Shown: positions 34,422-43,237, counted from the stretch's first letter. The stretch is DNA of 52,345 nucleotides from Chloroflexota bacterium (GCA_002722155.1 PBKS01000018.1:1-52345), one strand, 5' to 3'. The notes: generated from the sequence alone by a model not told the origin. Made by a program: numbers and translations.

Positions 34422-35516
34422 ATGAAAGCATCCATAGCAGTACTACCCGGAGATGGAATCGGACCGGAAGTAATAAATGAATCTATAAAGATCCTTGAAG
34501 CCGTAGGTAATCGATTTGGTCACGATTTTCAAATTGAATCTGGGAGGGTAGGGGGTAATGCTATTGATGACTTTGGAACCCCTTTACCTCAGGAAACCAT
34601 CGATACCTGCAATGCTTCAGATGCCATTTTATTTGGTGCTGTTGGAGGTCCTAAATGGGATGATCCGAACGCTGACGTTCGTCCGGAGGATGGTATTCTA
34701 GCAATCCGTAAATCATTGGGTTTATTTGCCAATTTAAGGCCAGTAAAAGTTTACCCTACGCTAATAAATTCAAGTCCTCTAAAACCTGAAGTCTTGAAAG
34801 GGGTTGACATGTTGGTACTACGTGAATTGACCGGCGGGCTCTATTTTGGAAAACCTAAAAAGAGATGGAATACCTCAAGGGGTCGTAGAGGGGTAGACAC
34901 TCTCAAATATACGGAGTCTGAAATAGTCCGCATTTTGCAGGTTGGATTTGAGCTCGCCATGGAAAGAAGAAAAAAGCTGACATCAGTCGATAAACAAAAT
35001 GTTTTGGAATCTTCCAGGCTATGGCGAGAGATAGCTATCGAACTAGGTCAAGATTATCCAGAAGTGGAATTGGAACACATTTTAGTAGATAACGCCGCAA
35101 TGCAGTTGATCAGAAACCCTTCTGATTTCGATGTAATTGTTTCGGAAAATACATTCGGGGACATTCTCACAGACGAAGCCTCCGTCCTATCAGGATCGAT
35201 GGGAATGCTGCCGTCGGCCAGTTTGTCCAGTTTGCCGGGTAAATCTGGAAGGCGAACTAAAGTGAGCATGTATGAGCCGATACACGGCAGTGCTCCTGAT
35301 ATAGCCGGCAAAGGAATAGCCAATCCGATTGGGTGCATATTAAGCACGGCCATGATGCTCAGGCTTTCTTTTGGTATGAGTGACGAAGCAAACGCAATCG
35401 AGAACTCTGTTGACGCAGCCTTAGCAGAAGGATATAGAACCGCAGACATTGCTAGTGATGGTGGAAATGAAGTAGACACTAGCACGATGGGTAACGTTAT
35501 ATCGGGTTCTATCTAA
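34422..35516 (+). CDS. leuB: 3-isopropylmalate dehydrogenase
   Basis: This 364-residue enzyme oxidises and decarboxylates 3-isopropylmalate in leucine synthesis. It opens IAVLPGDGIGPEVINES. ILAIRKSLGLFANLRPVKV is the LeuB-type substrate loop. LRELTGGLYFG, DKQNVLESSRLWR, the metal-site segment FGDILTDEASVLSGSMGM and YEPIHGSAPDIAGKGIANP follow. CGGAGAAG lies before the ATG. It is preceded by leuS in the same direction and is probably co-transcribed with it, an odd pairing of leucine synthesis and charging. Confidence 0.96.
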   Translation: MKASIAVLPGDGIGPEVINESIKILEAVGNRFGHDFQIESGRVGGNAIDDFGTPLPQETIDTCNASDAILFGAVGGPKWDDPNADVRPEDGILAIRKSLGLFANLRPVKVYPTLINSSPLKPEVLKGVDMLVLRELTGGLYFGKPKKRWNTSRGRRGVDTLKYTESEIVRILQVGFELAMERRKKLTSVDKQNVLESSRLWREIAIELGQDYPEVELEHILVDNAAMQLIRNPSDFDVIVSENTFGDILTDEASVLSGSMGMLPSASLSSLPGKSGRRTKVSMYEPIHGSAPDIAGKGIANPIGCILSTAMMLRLSFGMSDEANAIENSVDAALAEGYRTADIASDGGNEVDTSTMGNVISGSI

Positions 35517-35606
35517 TAAATTTTCCATTAATCCCCTGAAAACGTTTAACTGATCATTAAATCTTGCTAGTGCTTCAAGTGTTAAATTACAAAAATAAGT
35601 TTAGTT

Positions 35607-36656
35607 TTAAAAAGGCAAATCAGCTGCTATGTTGTAGCCCTCAGCCAATGATATAAGTTCACTCCAAGTGGATTCTTCTACAAATATCCCTTCTTTACGT
35701 TGGCGGGCCTCATTTCGGTATTCGATCTCCCCAGGGTACAAAACTTCGTCAAAACCAGGAGCCGTCTCTGAACTTTTTAAATAGGATGCGAATTCAGTGA
35801 CCTCATCTTTGAAATCCTGTATGTCCCTAAAAGCTGAAACATTAAAAACTGAAATAAAACAACCATCATTGTGTCTTCCAGAGGGATCATGCCCAAATCC
35901 TAGTCCAGTTAAAATTCCTGAAAATATTTCCACTATAGATGACAACCCGTAGCCTTTATGGCCTTGGTCTCCTCCTAAAGGTAGAATGGCCCCTCCATTC
36001 TTCAAATCATTTGGATCTGTGGTAGGTTCGCCATCTTCCTTAACCACCCACCCACTTGGAATAGATGTGCCTCTAGCCTGCGCCAAATTTATCTTGCCTG
36101 CAGCTACCGCGCTAGTCGCCATATCAAGGAAAAATGCCCCATCCAGGTTGCTAGGCATGGCAATAGAAATCGGATTTGTCCCCAACCTCTTCTCCCGACC
36201 ACCAAATGGAACGACAGCTTTAGCCGATCTGCCCGAGTCCGCTGTAATCATTCCTATCATGTCAGATTCAGCAGCCATTAGAGGATAAGCTGCCAACCGA
36301 CCGATATGGCTTTGCCGATATACGGTGGCAGCTGCGATATTCTGAGTCCTAGCTTTCTCTATGGTTTCTCTCATGAGCCGCTCAGTGACAGAATAACCAA
36401 ATCCCCAGTGTCCATCTACTACAGTAGTCGTGGGGGTATCTTTAACAATCTCGTATTCAGCGCCTGGAACTATATGGCCTCGGTTTACCCTATCAATATA
36501 TGTGGGAATCTGAATTATCCCATGCGAGTCATGGCCAGCTAAATTGGCAGCAATAGACAGCCGAGATATTACTTTCGATTCCTCCTCTGAAGCACCGGCC
36601 CCAATAAGCAGTGCTGTAGCAATTTTTTCCAATTCATCCGGCATAATTGAAGGCAT
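35607..36656 (-). CDS. Ldh2-family malate/L-lactate dehydrogenase
   Basis: This 349-residue NAD(P)-dependent 2-hydroxyacid dehydrogenase belongs to the Ldh2/MDH2 family, which has a fold unlike ordinary lactate dehydrogenase. Visible are NLAGHDSHGIIQIPTYIDRV (the catalytic His lies in this segment), VVDGHWGFGYSVTERLM, FGGREKRLGTNPISIAMP, LDMATSAVAAGKI and GHKGYGLSSIVEIFSGIL near the C-terminus. The substrate could be malate, lactate, ureidoglycolate or a sugar-derived acid. It lies 10 nt downstream of glpK on the same strand and is probably co-transcribed with it. Confidence 0.9.
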   Translation of the reverse strand: MPSIMPDELEKIATALLIGAGASEEESKVISRLSIAANLAGHDSHGIIQIPTYIDRVNRGHIVPGAEYEIVKDTPTTTVVDGHWGFGYSVTERLMRETIEKARTQNIAAATVYRQSHIGRLAAYPLMAAESDMIGMITADSGRSAKAVVPFGGREKRLGTNPISIAMPSNLDGAFFLDMATSAVAAGKINLAQARGTSIPSGWVVKEDGEPTTDPNDLKNGGAILPLGGDQGHKGYGLSSIVEIFSGILTGLGFGHDPSGRHNDGCFISVFNVSAFRDIQDFKDEVTEFASYLKSSETAPGFDEVLYPGEIEYRNEARQRKEGIFVEESTWSELISLAEGYNIAADLPF

Positions 36657-36666
36657 ATATTATCTC

Positions 36667-38169
36667 CTATAACTGTGAAGCCCATGTTTTTGATGTCACC
36701 ACCGCTTTTGACCATTCGTTCAGTTTCCGATTTCTTTCTATCTCTTTCATGAACGGAGTATATACCGTTTGAGATTGCCACATTGCCGCAATATCGGACA
36801 CAGAATCCCAGATCCCTGAACCAATACCTGCGATGAAAGCTGCACCCAATACTGTGGTTTCCTGAATAACTGCGCTGTTAACTTTACAATTACTGATGTC
36901 TGCTTGCATTTGCATCAACAGACTGTTACTTGTAGCTCCACCATCCACCTTTAATTCCAATATATCGTTACCGGAATCTTGTCTCATTATCCGCAAAACT
37001 TCCTCGCATTGATAGGCAATAGCTTCAAGGGACGCTCTTGCTATGTGAGCTTTGCCAGCTCCTCGAGTTAATCCAACGATAGTTCCTCTGGCATCCATAT
37101 CCCAATGAGGTGCCCCGAGCCCAGTAAAAGCTGGCACGAAATACACTCCTTCAGTGTCGTTTACTGAACGAGCAAGCTGTTCAACCGAATCAGCAGAATC
37201 AATGATATTTAATTCATCTCGCAGCCACTGTACGATCGCTCCAGCTGAGAAGACGCTTCCCTCCAAAGCATATTCAATTACACCTTTCACTTTCCATGAC
37301 ACAGTCGACAGAAGACCCTTAGCCGATTTTTTAATTTCGCTGCCAGTATTCATTAGCAAAAAGGCACCAGTGCCATAAGTACATTTTGCTTCCCCGACAT
37401 TGAAACAGGCTTGACCAAATAATGAGGCATGCTGATCACCAGCAACCCCAGTAATAGGAATTTTCAGGTTATCCAATACATCGATTTCACAAATTCCAAA
37501 GTCAGCATCTGAATCGCAAACCTGAGGTAATAATTCCATTGGTATGTCCAATACACCTAGAATTGCGCGAGACCATTCTTGAGTTTCCAGATCAAGGAGC
37601 ATGGTCCTTGAGGCATTGGTTACATCAGTCACATGATTCTTCCCACCAGTCATATTCCAAATTAACCAACTGTCCAAAGTCCCGAAGGCCAATTTGCCCT
37701 GCTTGGACTTTCGATAAGCCTCTGGGACTTTCTGCAAAAGCCATTTGATTTTAGTAGCAGAGAAATAAGGATCAATGGATAGGCCTGTGATATTAGTAAT
37801 CGTTTCTGAATCAGATGTGTTCAACAATTCTTGGCATATTGGACTTGTTCTTCTGCATTGCCAAACAATAGCATTATGGATCACTTTGCCCGTTTCCCGA
37901 TCCCAAATAACTGTTGTTTCCCTTTGGTTTGTAATCCCAATAGTGAATATATCTCTTGGCGCCACCTTTGAGACCTTTAGTAGTTCCTTAATACAAGCAT
38001 AAACACTTTCCAAAATTTCATAAGGATCATGTTCTACCCAGCCTGGTTTTGGATAGAATTGCGTAATCTCCTTGTAACTTGAGGCAAATATCTCACCTCG
38101 TATAGTCACCAGAGCAACATTGGTTCCAGTAGTGCCTTGATCAATTGCAAGAATGTATTTTTCTGACAT
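36667..38169 (-). CDS. glpK: Glycerol kinase
   Basis: This 500-residue FGGY kinase phosphorylates glycerol. The start ILAIDQGTTGTNVALV is the phosphate-1 loop. WVEHDPYEILESV, NQRETTVIWDRETGK, GTLDSWLIWNMTGG, GDQHASLFGQACF and TYGTGAFLLMNTG match the GlpK pattern. The C-terminal EAIAYQCEEVLRIM and DGGATSNSLLMQMQAD are typical. Residue 12 onwards reads TGTN where the best-known enzymes have TSSR, so other polyols cannot be fully excluded. No glpF or glpD is in the window. An Ldh2-type dehydrogenase follows by 10 nt. Confidence 0.93.
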   Translation of the reverse strand: MSEKYILAIDQGTTGTNVALVTIRGEIFASSYKEITQFYPKPGWVEHDPYEILESVYACIKELLKVSKVAPRDIFTIGITNQRETTVIWDRETGKVIHNAIVWQCRRTSPICQELLNTSDSETITNITGLSIDPYFSATKIKWLLQKVPEAYRKSKQGKLAFGTLDSWLIWNMTGGKNHVTDVTNASRTMLLDLETQEWSRAILGVLDIPMELLPQVCDSDADFGICEIDVLDNLKIPITGVAGDQHASLFGQACFNVGEAKCTYGTGAFLLMNTGSEIKKSAKGLLSTVSWKVKGVIEYALEGSVFSAGAIVQWLRDELNIIDSADSVEQLARSVNDTEGVYFVPAFTGLGAPHWDMDARGTIVGLTRGAGKAHIARASLEAIAYQCEEVLRIMRQDSGNDILELKVDGGATSNSLLMQMQADISNCKVNSAVIQETTVLGAAFIAGIGSGIWDSVSDIAAMWQSQTVYTPFMKEIERNRKLNEWSKAVVTSKTWASQL

Positions 38170-38271
38170 ATCTATCTTCTAATACCAAATCTAAATTTAA
38201 GATGGAGTCATATGGTATGGTGAGCCGACAGTATGTCAACTTTTTATCAGTAATCAAGGATAGGAAATCTC

Positions 38272-38652
38272 ATGAATGAACGGTCGATAACCATTAGCGC
38301 TGGCAGTCTTGAAATAGGGGCCATTATTAACGATTCAAATACGGCCAATGACATATGGGATTCTTTACCCATTTCAGGTTCAGCTAATGTTTGGGGTGAT
38401 GAAATATATTTCGCAATTTCTGTCGATGCTGCCGAGGAGCCAGACGCATCCGATCTAGTTTCATCTGGAGATATAGCTTTTTGGCCTCCAGGTAACGCGT
38501 TCTGCATTTTCTTCGGTAGAACTCCAGCTAGCACTGACGAGCAACCCAGAGCAGCCAGCCCTGTTAACGTGTTCGGAAATATTGACGGTGATGAAAAACT
38601 TTTCAGAGCTGTGGCACCGGGAACAACTATCACAATAGCCGCTAAGCAATAA
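38272..38652 (+). CDS. Cyclophilin-like fold small protein
   Basis: This 126-residue protein looks like the small cyclophilin-like family known from TM1367, which forms a beta barrel but is not a classical peptidyl-prolyl isomerase. Recognisable stretches are TANDIWDSLPISGSANVWGD, EIYFAISV, GDIAFWPPGNAFCIFFGRTP and PVNVFGNID. These give the usual GDI-x-WPPG-x-A-x-x-FFG pattern. AGGAAA precedes the ATG. It lies 12 nt before tenA and is divergent from glpK. The biochemical role is unknown. Confidence 0.85.
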   Translation: MNERSITISAGSLEIGAIINDSNTANDIWDSLPISGSANVWGDEIYFAISVDAAEEPDASDLVSSGDIAFWPPGNAFCIFFGRTPASTDEQPRAASPVNVFGNIDGDEKLFRAVAPGTTITIAAKQ

Positions 38653-38664
38653 AAGGGATTTAAT

Positions 38665-39327
38665 ATGAGCTACACCGCGCTACTCCGAAAGAAAGCCGAT
38701 AGCCTTTGGGAAAAAGAATATTTGCATCCCTTCGTGCAAGGGATCGGTTCCGGGACTCTGGAACTGGAAAAATTCCAACATTACATGAAACAGGATTATT
38801 TATTCCTGATCGAGTTTTCTAAAGTCATATCGCTGGCTATTGCTAAATGTAAAAACCTAGAGGACATGGGATGGTTTTCTGCCTTATTGAACGAGACTTT
38901 AAACACAGAAATGAGCCTCCATGTAAGCTTTTGTAAGGATTTTGACATTGGTGAGAAAGAGCTTCTAGACACTAAAATGTCTCCGGCCACACATTCTTAT
39001 ACACGTCATCTTTTGGAAATAGGATATTCTGGATCAACTCCTGAAATCGCTACAGCTATATTGCCCTGTTCATGGGGTTATTCTGAGATTGGGAAGCGGT
39101 TATTTGCTCGAGGACTACCTTCAAATAGCCCTCTGTATTCAAGGTGGATCGAAATGTACAACTCAGATGAGTTTGAAGACCTCGCTATTTGGATTCGCCA
39201 GTTTATAGATCGGGAGGTTCAAAATATGACCCCTAGCAGCCAAGAGGATCTGGAAAACATCTTCTTTACCAGCAGCAAATACGAATACAGATTCTGGGAC
39301 TCTGCATACAACCTGGAAACCTGGTAG
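38665..39327 (+). CDS. tenA: TenA-family thiaminase II/aminopyrimidine hydrolase
   Basis: This 220-residue helical-bundle protein salvages thiamine breakdown products by hydrolysing aminopyrimidines. It opens LLRKKADSLWEKEYLHPFVQ. GTLELEKFQHYMKQDYLFL and the catalytic Cys in ILPCSWGYSEIG are the defining elements. The central cysteine is retained, which favours the true TenA hydrolase over the TenA_E or PqqC types. The position, 12 nt after a cyclophilin-like gene and without a TPP riboswitch, shows it is not regulated with the thi operon 9 kb upstream. Confidence 0.93.
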   Translation: MSYTALLRKKADSLWEKEYLHPFVQGIGSGTLELEKFQHYMKQDYLFLIEFSKVISLAIAKCKNLEDMGWFSALLNETLNTEMSLHVSFCKDFDIGEKELLDTKMSPATHSYTRHLLEIGYSGSTPEIATAILPCSWGYSEIGKRLFARGLPSNSPLYSRWIEMYNSDEFEDLAIWIRQFIDREVQNMTPSSQEDLENIFFTSSKYEYRFWDSAYNLETW

Positions 39328-39370
39328 TCAAAGAAGAGAATTTTCCTTAATATTATAAACTAGAATAATA

Positions 39371-39400
39371 TTTACAATATTCATTACAATATGATATATT
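39371..39400 (+). promoter_or_regulatory. Possible sigma-70 promoter for the zinc-ribbon gene
   Basis: TTTACA at 39371-39376 and TATATT at 39395-39400 have an 18-nt spacer in a very AT-rich gap, 46 nt upstream of the GTG start. Both hexamers are near-consensus. Confidence 0.4.
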
Positions 39401-39445
39401 CATCTTATTGGAATATAACCTGATGTAATCGCAAAAGGCGGTAAA

Positions 39446-39712
39446 GTGGCAAATACGAAGTCCATAGATACTATTCAACCAGTAAATGGGGACACTTGTG
39501 CTCACCACTGGATCATCGGGGATCCAGATGGCCCGACCAGTTCAGGTCAATGCAAGCGTTGCGGCACCCAGAGAGATTTTATGAATTATTTTGAAGGTTC
39601 ATCCTGGGGCTCAGATATTTCTTTAGACCAGTTGGGGAAATCAACCGGTGCAACAAGAGAAGCTTCCTATGGGCCAGCCCTATCAACAGTCAAAGAGGAT
39701 GATGAAAATTAG
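39446..39712 (+). CDS. Small zinc-ribbon-like protein
   Basis: This 88-residue hypothetical protein carries CAHHW near residue 18 and CKRCGTQRDF near 36, a probable Cys/His zinc site of the form C-x-H-H-x(n)-C-x-x-C. The rest, FEGSSWGSDISLDQL, is short and polar, and no helix-turn-helix is seen. Its start is GTG with AAAGGCGG some 8 nt upstream. It is monocistronic and ends at the last base before the cofE stop on the other strand. The zinc site suggests nucleic acid or protein binding; no function is known to me. Confidence 0.75.
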   Translation: MANTKSIDTIQPVNGDTCAHHWIIGDPDGPTSSGQCKRCGTQRDFMNYFEGSSWGSDISLDQLGKSTGATREASYGPALSTVKEDDEN

Positions 39713-40474
39713 TTACCGAAAAAGATCATTTTCTTTTGCCCTTAAAAGAGATTCATAATAGGAATTTTCGGGGTTAAATTCGCTCCCTCTTATTATAACA
39801 ACTGGAATATTCAAAGATTTACCGGTAGCTAGTTCTGATGCTGCCGCTAATTCATCGGCAATGCATATGGTGGTGACTTTCAACACTTGGCCTACCGCAT
39901 CGATTGTGTCTTTATAATCTATGAAAGGGCTCATACCCGCGCATCCAATGGCGAAATTTACGTGACCGTCCCTCCAAGGCCGTCCAAAAGTATCAGAAAT
40001 AATAACCCCTAGGGATTCCACATTTGCGAGGCACTTTAAATCGTTTAGTATTTCTCTAGCAGAAGCGTCTGAATCCTTTGGAAGTAAAGCAACCTTAGTC
40101 TCTCCTTCTACATTCGAGGAGTCTATTCCTGCATTCGCACAAATGAAGCCGTGAATAGTTTCTGTTATCAAAACCCCGCGCTCAAAGTCGGTCCGCACGA
40201 TTTCTGTAGATTGCTCCAATATTAACTGAACCAACCTGGGGTCTTTACTGAGCTTAAGAGCCAGTTCTTCTGCCTCAGAACTAGGGTAAATATCCGATAA
40301 ATCCCGGATCATACCTTCAACTTTGGAGACAATTTTTTGGGTCACTACTATTACATCTCCGGATTGTATTCCTTCAGCTGAGGATAATGCCGCATCAAAA
40401 ATCATTTCAGAAAGATTATCTGAGGTATCAAATTCAGGTAGCCCATTTAGTCCGATGATTTCTATTTTATCCAT
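39713..40474 (-). CDS. cofE: Coenzyme F420-0:L-glutamate ligase
   Basis: This 253-residue protein matches CofE, which adds glutamates to F420-0 with GTP. Blocks seen are IIGLNGLPEF at the start, GDVIVVTQKIVSKVEG (about 38-53), HGFICANAGIDSSNV, LGVIISDTFGRPWRDG (catalytic or metal-binding region), NFAIGCAGM and ADELAAASELATGKS. No cofC or cofD is in the window, so it is unlinked from the pathway here. The presence of F420 biosynthesis narrows the organism to F420-using groups such as Chloroflexota, actinobacteria or archaea; the rest of the window is bacterial. Confidence 0.93.
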   Translation of the reverse strand: MDKIEIIGLNGLPEFDTSDNLSEMIFDAALSSAEGIQSGDVIVVTQKIVSKVEGMIRDLSDIYPSSEAEELALKLSKDPRLVQLILEQSTEIVRTDFERGVLITETIHGFICANAGIDSSNVEGETKVALLPKDSDASAREILNDLKCLANVESLGVIISDTFGRPWRDGHVNFAIGCAGMSPFIDYKDTIDAVGQVLKVTTICIADELAAASELATGKSLNIPVVIIRGSEFNPENSYYESLLRAKENDLFR

Positions 40475-40566
40475 ACATGATTATCCTATTAGTTCTTAAT
40501 GTTATACTCGCCGAACCATAATTTTGTTAGCTCTCTAACATTTTCCTATTCAGGAGGTATTTTCCT

Positions 40567-41442
40567 TTGACTTACATAAGAAGTTTACTATTCGTGCCTG
40601 GTAATCAGCCAAATATGCTGGCCAAAGCCGCCACATTCACACCGGACGCTTTCGTACCAGACATGGAGGATTCTGTAGCATGGGACGATAAATCACAAGC
40701 CAGACAAGTGGTTGCGGACCATTTGGAAATGCTTGGAAATACGGGGATAAAGGTAATACCTAGGATAAACTCCCTTGATACAGGTCTTTGTGAAAAGGAT
40801 TTGTCGGCCATCATTGGACCACAAATATATGGTGTCTCTGTAGGAAAAATTAATTCGGCCCAAGATGTAAGCTTGATTTCGAAATGTATTGCACATTTGG
40901 AATCTGAAAGAAAAATCACCAAAGGTTCTATTAAACTTGTTTTATGGATAGAAACCGCTGCTGGTCTATTAAATGCTTACGACATATTATCCTCAGATGA
41001 TCGAATCATCGCCGCCGCCTTTGGCGCTGAAGATTTCACAAACGATATGGAAATCAAACGAAACGAAGATGATCGCGAAATACTTTTCGCGAGAAGCCAA
41101 GTAGCAATAGCTGCAAGAGCTGCGGGAGTACTGGCATTAGACACCCCATTTTTTGGTTTTAAGGATCCTGATCGTTTAAAAATAAACTCGGAACTATCCA
41201 AATCTATCGGCTTCAAAGGCAAATTTGCAATACATCCTTTACAAGTTGAAATCATTAACAAATGTTTTTCTCCTACTAAAAAAGAAATTGATCACGCATT
41301 AGAAGTAATCAGAGTTTTTGAAGAAGCTGCCGCTAAAGGCAGAGGTTCTACATCTTTGGAAGGTCAAGTAGTAGATGTACCCGTAGTGAAAAGGGCTGAG
41401 GCACTGATCGATCAGGCCAAACAAATGGATATTATCTCTTGA
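40567..41442 (+). CDS. CitE-like lyase (HpcH/HpaI aldolase, citrate lyase beta-like)
   Basis: This 291-residue protein is of the CitE/malyl-CoA lyase type. It has the N-terminal RSLLFVPGNQPNMLAKA, FVPDMEDSVAWDDK (metal-binding Glu/Asp), VIPRINSLDT, KLVLWIETAAGLLNAYDIL and AAFGAEDFTNDM, the order expected for the TIM barrel with its Mg2+ site. It could cleave or condense a CoA ester such as citramalyl-CoA or malyl-CoA; the substrate is not known. The TTG start follows AGGAGG by 9 nt. Its stop overlaps the ATG of folB by one base (TGATG). Confidence 0.88.
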   Translation: MTYIRSLLFVPGNQPNMLAKAATFTPDAFVPDMEDSVAWDDKSQARQVVADHLEMLGNTGIKVIPRINSLDTGLCEKDLSAIIGPQIYGVSVGKINSAQDVSLISKCIAHLESERKITKGSIKLVLWIETAAGLLNAYDILSSDDRIIAAAFGAEDFTNDMEIKRNEDDREILFARSQVAIAARAAGVLALDTPFFGFKDPDRLKINSELSKSIGFKGKFAIHPLQVEIINKCFSPTKKEIDHALEVIRVFEEAAAKGRGSTSLEGQVVDVPVVKRAEALIDQAKQMDIIS

Positions 41443-41816
41443 TGGAGAACAGGGACCAAATTATTCTTAAAGGAATGAGATTTTATGGTTACCATGGTGT
41501 TAATCCAGAAGAGCGTTCCAAAGGCCAGAAATTTGTCGTTGACTTAATAGTGGAATGCTCCTTAATAAAACCTTCTGAATCAGACAAGGTAGAAGACACA
41601 GTGAACTACTCTGAGCTATTCAGAATCGTTAAAGCCATTATAGAAGGGAAACCGCACAACTTACTGGAGAGCCTGGCAAAAAATATTTCAGATAGAATAC
41701 TTCTGGATTATGATATCTACTCAGTTTCTGTGACAATCAAAAAGCCTGAGGTTCGTATAAATGAATCGAACTTGGATTATCCTGCTGTTACATTGACTCG
41801 ATATAAAAATAAATAA
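41442..41816 (+). CDS. folB: Dihydroneopterin aldolase
   Basis: A protein of about 124 residues that catalyses the aldol cleavage of dihydroneopterin in folate synthesis. It opens with DQIILKGMRFYGYHGVNPEE, which carries the substrate-binding Tyr/His region. VDLIVECSL, DTVNYSELF, PHNLLESLAKNI and VSVTIKKPEVRI follow; the KP pair near the end holds the catalytic lysine. The start is an ATG at 41442 sharing an A with the CitE stop, rather than the TTG just upstream. No other folate gene is next to it. Confidence 0.93.
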   Translation: MENRDQIILKGMRFYGYHGVNPEERSKGQKFVVDLIVECSLIKPSESDKVEDTVNYSELFRIVKAIIEGKPHNLLESLAKNISDRILLDYDIYSVSVTIKKPEVRINESNLDYPAVTLTRYKNK

Positions 41817-41836
41817 ATCTTTTAAAAGGTTACAGA

Positions 41837-43237
41837 GTGCCAGAAAATCTACCAGAAACACTAGGTGAATTGATTCAATCCGGTTATACAACCCGCACAG
41901 TTAAAGAGGAAATTCGCACCAATTTAGTGCGAAGAATAGAAGCAGGCTCCGAAGTCTTCCCAGGCATAGTAGGTTTTGACGATTCAGTCATACCGCAAAT
42001 ACAAAATGCCATCCTAGCGGGCCAAGACATCATCCTGCTTGGAGAACGAGGTCAAGCCAAGTCCAGAATAATCCGGCTTTTAGTTGATCTACTTGATGAG
42101 TATATTCCTTTCTTAAAAGGATCCGAGATAAATGACGATCCGCTTGACCCAATAAGCCAATATGGAAAAGAAACCCTTGCTTCCGACAAGAAAAATACAA
42201 AGATCGACTGGCTGCCTAAAGCCGATAGATATGCTGAGAAACTTGCTACCCCAGATGTTTCAGTAGCGGATCTGATAGGAGAAATCGACCCAATAAAAGT
42301 AGCCGAAGGAAGATACCTATCAGACACAATGGCCATTCACTATGGAATGATACCCCGAACAAATAGGGGGCTGTTTTGTATAAACGAACTCCCTGACCTC
42401 ACTGAAAGAATCCAAGTTAGTTTGTTTAATTTAATGCAGGAACGAGATATTCAGATCAAGGGCCACCAAGTAAGACTACCTTTAGATATGATCATTGTGG
42501 CGACAGCTAACCCTGAGGATTACACAAACAGAGGCAGGATAATAACACCTCTGAAAGACCGATATGGAGCACAGATCCGCACTCACTACCCAAGCGATGT
42601 TTCGCAAGAAATGGACATAGTGACTCAAGAATATAAAAAGTTTTCTGATTCTGATGAATTGGTAAAAACACCGGAATTCATGAAGGAAATTATTGGTGAA
42701 ATTACTCATTTAGCAAGACGTAGCCCTGAAATAAACCAAAGATCTGGGGTTAGCTTACGAGTATCTATATCCAATTTTGAAACTATGATCGGACAGGCCT
42801 TCAGAAGAGGTCTCATCAATAATCGCATTTCTTCCCCTAGAATCAGTGACCTTCCCTACTTAATAGCTTCCACGATAGGAAAGGTTGAACTTGAAACCGT
42901 AGAAGAAGGGCTCGAAGCTAAAATCGTTGGTGACATTGTTGACAGAGCCGTTTTAAACATTTTTACGAATCATACTGAACCAGATGAATTTGATTTCCTA
43001 TTAGAGGAGTTCCAAGAAGGAATCATTATCCAAGCCGGGAGTGCAATAGATAATGACAAATATATGTCCTTAATTAACAAATTCGAAAATTTAACAGATA
43101 AGTTATCAGCTCTTTGTGAACCAATTAAGGACGATAGTGCAATAATTTCTGCATTTGAATTTGTTTTAGAAGGTCTTTATCTCAGCAAGAAGATAAGTAA
43201 AAAATCGGAAGATAAAACTGCAGAATACGCAATATAG
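41837..43237 (+). CDS. MoxR/ChlI-like AAA+ ATPase
   Basis: This 466-residue AAA+ protein is related to magnesium chelatase subunit I and to the Rv0958-like group. The N-terminus has TLGELIQSGYTTRTVKEEIR. The Walker A-like loop is LLGERGQAKSR (about 65-75), where the glycine before the lysine is replaced by alanine. The Walker B-like stretch is FCINELPDLTERIQVSLFNL, then sensor 1 IVATANPEDYTNRGRIITPL. TPDVSVADLIGEIDPIKVAEG is typical of the ChlI group. These ATPases often pair with a VWA-domain protein, but none is in the window. The start is GTG. It is expected to be cytoplasmic. Confidence 0.88.
   Translation: MPENLPETLGELIQSGYTTRTVKEEIRTNLVRRIEAGSEVFPGIVGFDDSVIPQIQNAILAGQDIILLGERGQAKSRIIRLLVDLLDEYIPFLKGSEINDDPLDPISQYGKETLASDKKNTKIDWLPKADRYAEKLATPDVSVADLIGEIDPIKVAEGRYLSDTMAIHYGMIPRTNRGLFCINELPDLTERIQVSLFNLMQERDIQIKGHQVRLPLDMIIVATANPEDYTNRGRIITPLKDRYGAQIRTHYPSDVSQEMDIVTQEYKKFSDSDELVKTPEFMKEIIGEITHLARRSPEINQRSGVSLRVSISNFETMIGQAFRRGLINNRISSPRISDLPYLIASTIGKVELETVEEGLEAKIVGDIVDRAVLNIFTNHTEPDEFDFLLEEFQEGIIIQAGSAIDNDKYMSLINKFENLTDKLSALCEPIKDDSAIISAFEFVLEGLYLSKKISKKSEDKTAEYAI

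Noticed and set aside
35054-35485. A 143-codon frame antisense to leuB
   Set aside because: It is covered by a clear leuB coding sequence and its translation is a low-complexity Ser/Ala/Pro mixture typical of a shadow frame.
38247-38633. A 128-codon frame antisense to the cyclophilin-like gene
   Set aside because: The plus-strand frame has the family pattern and a Shine-Dalgarno; the antisense frame shows neither.
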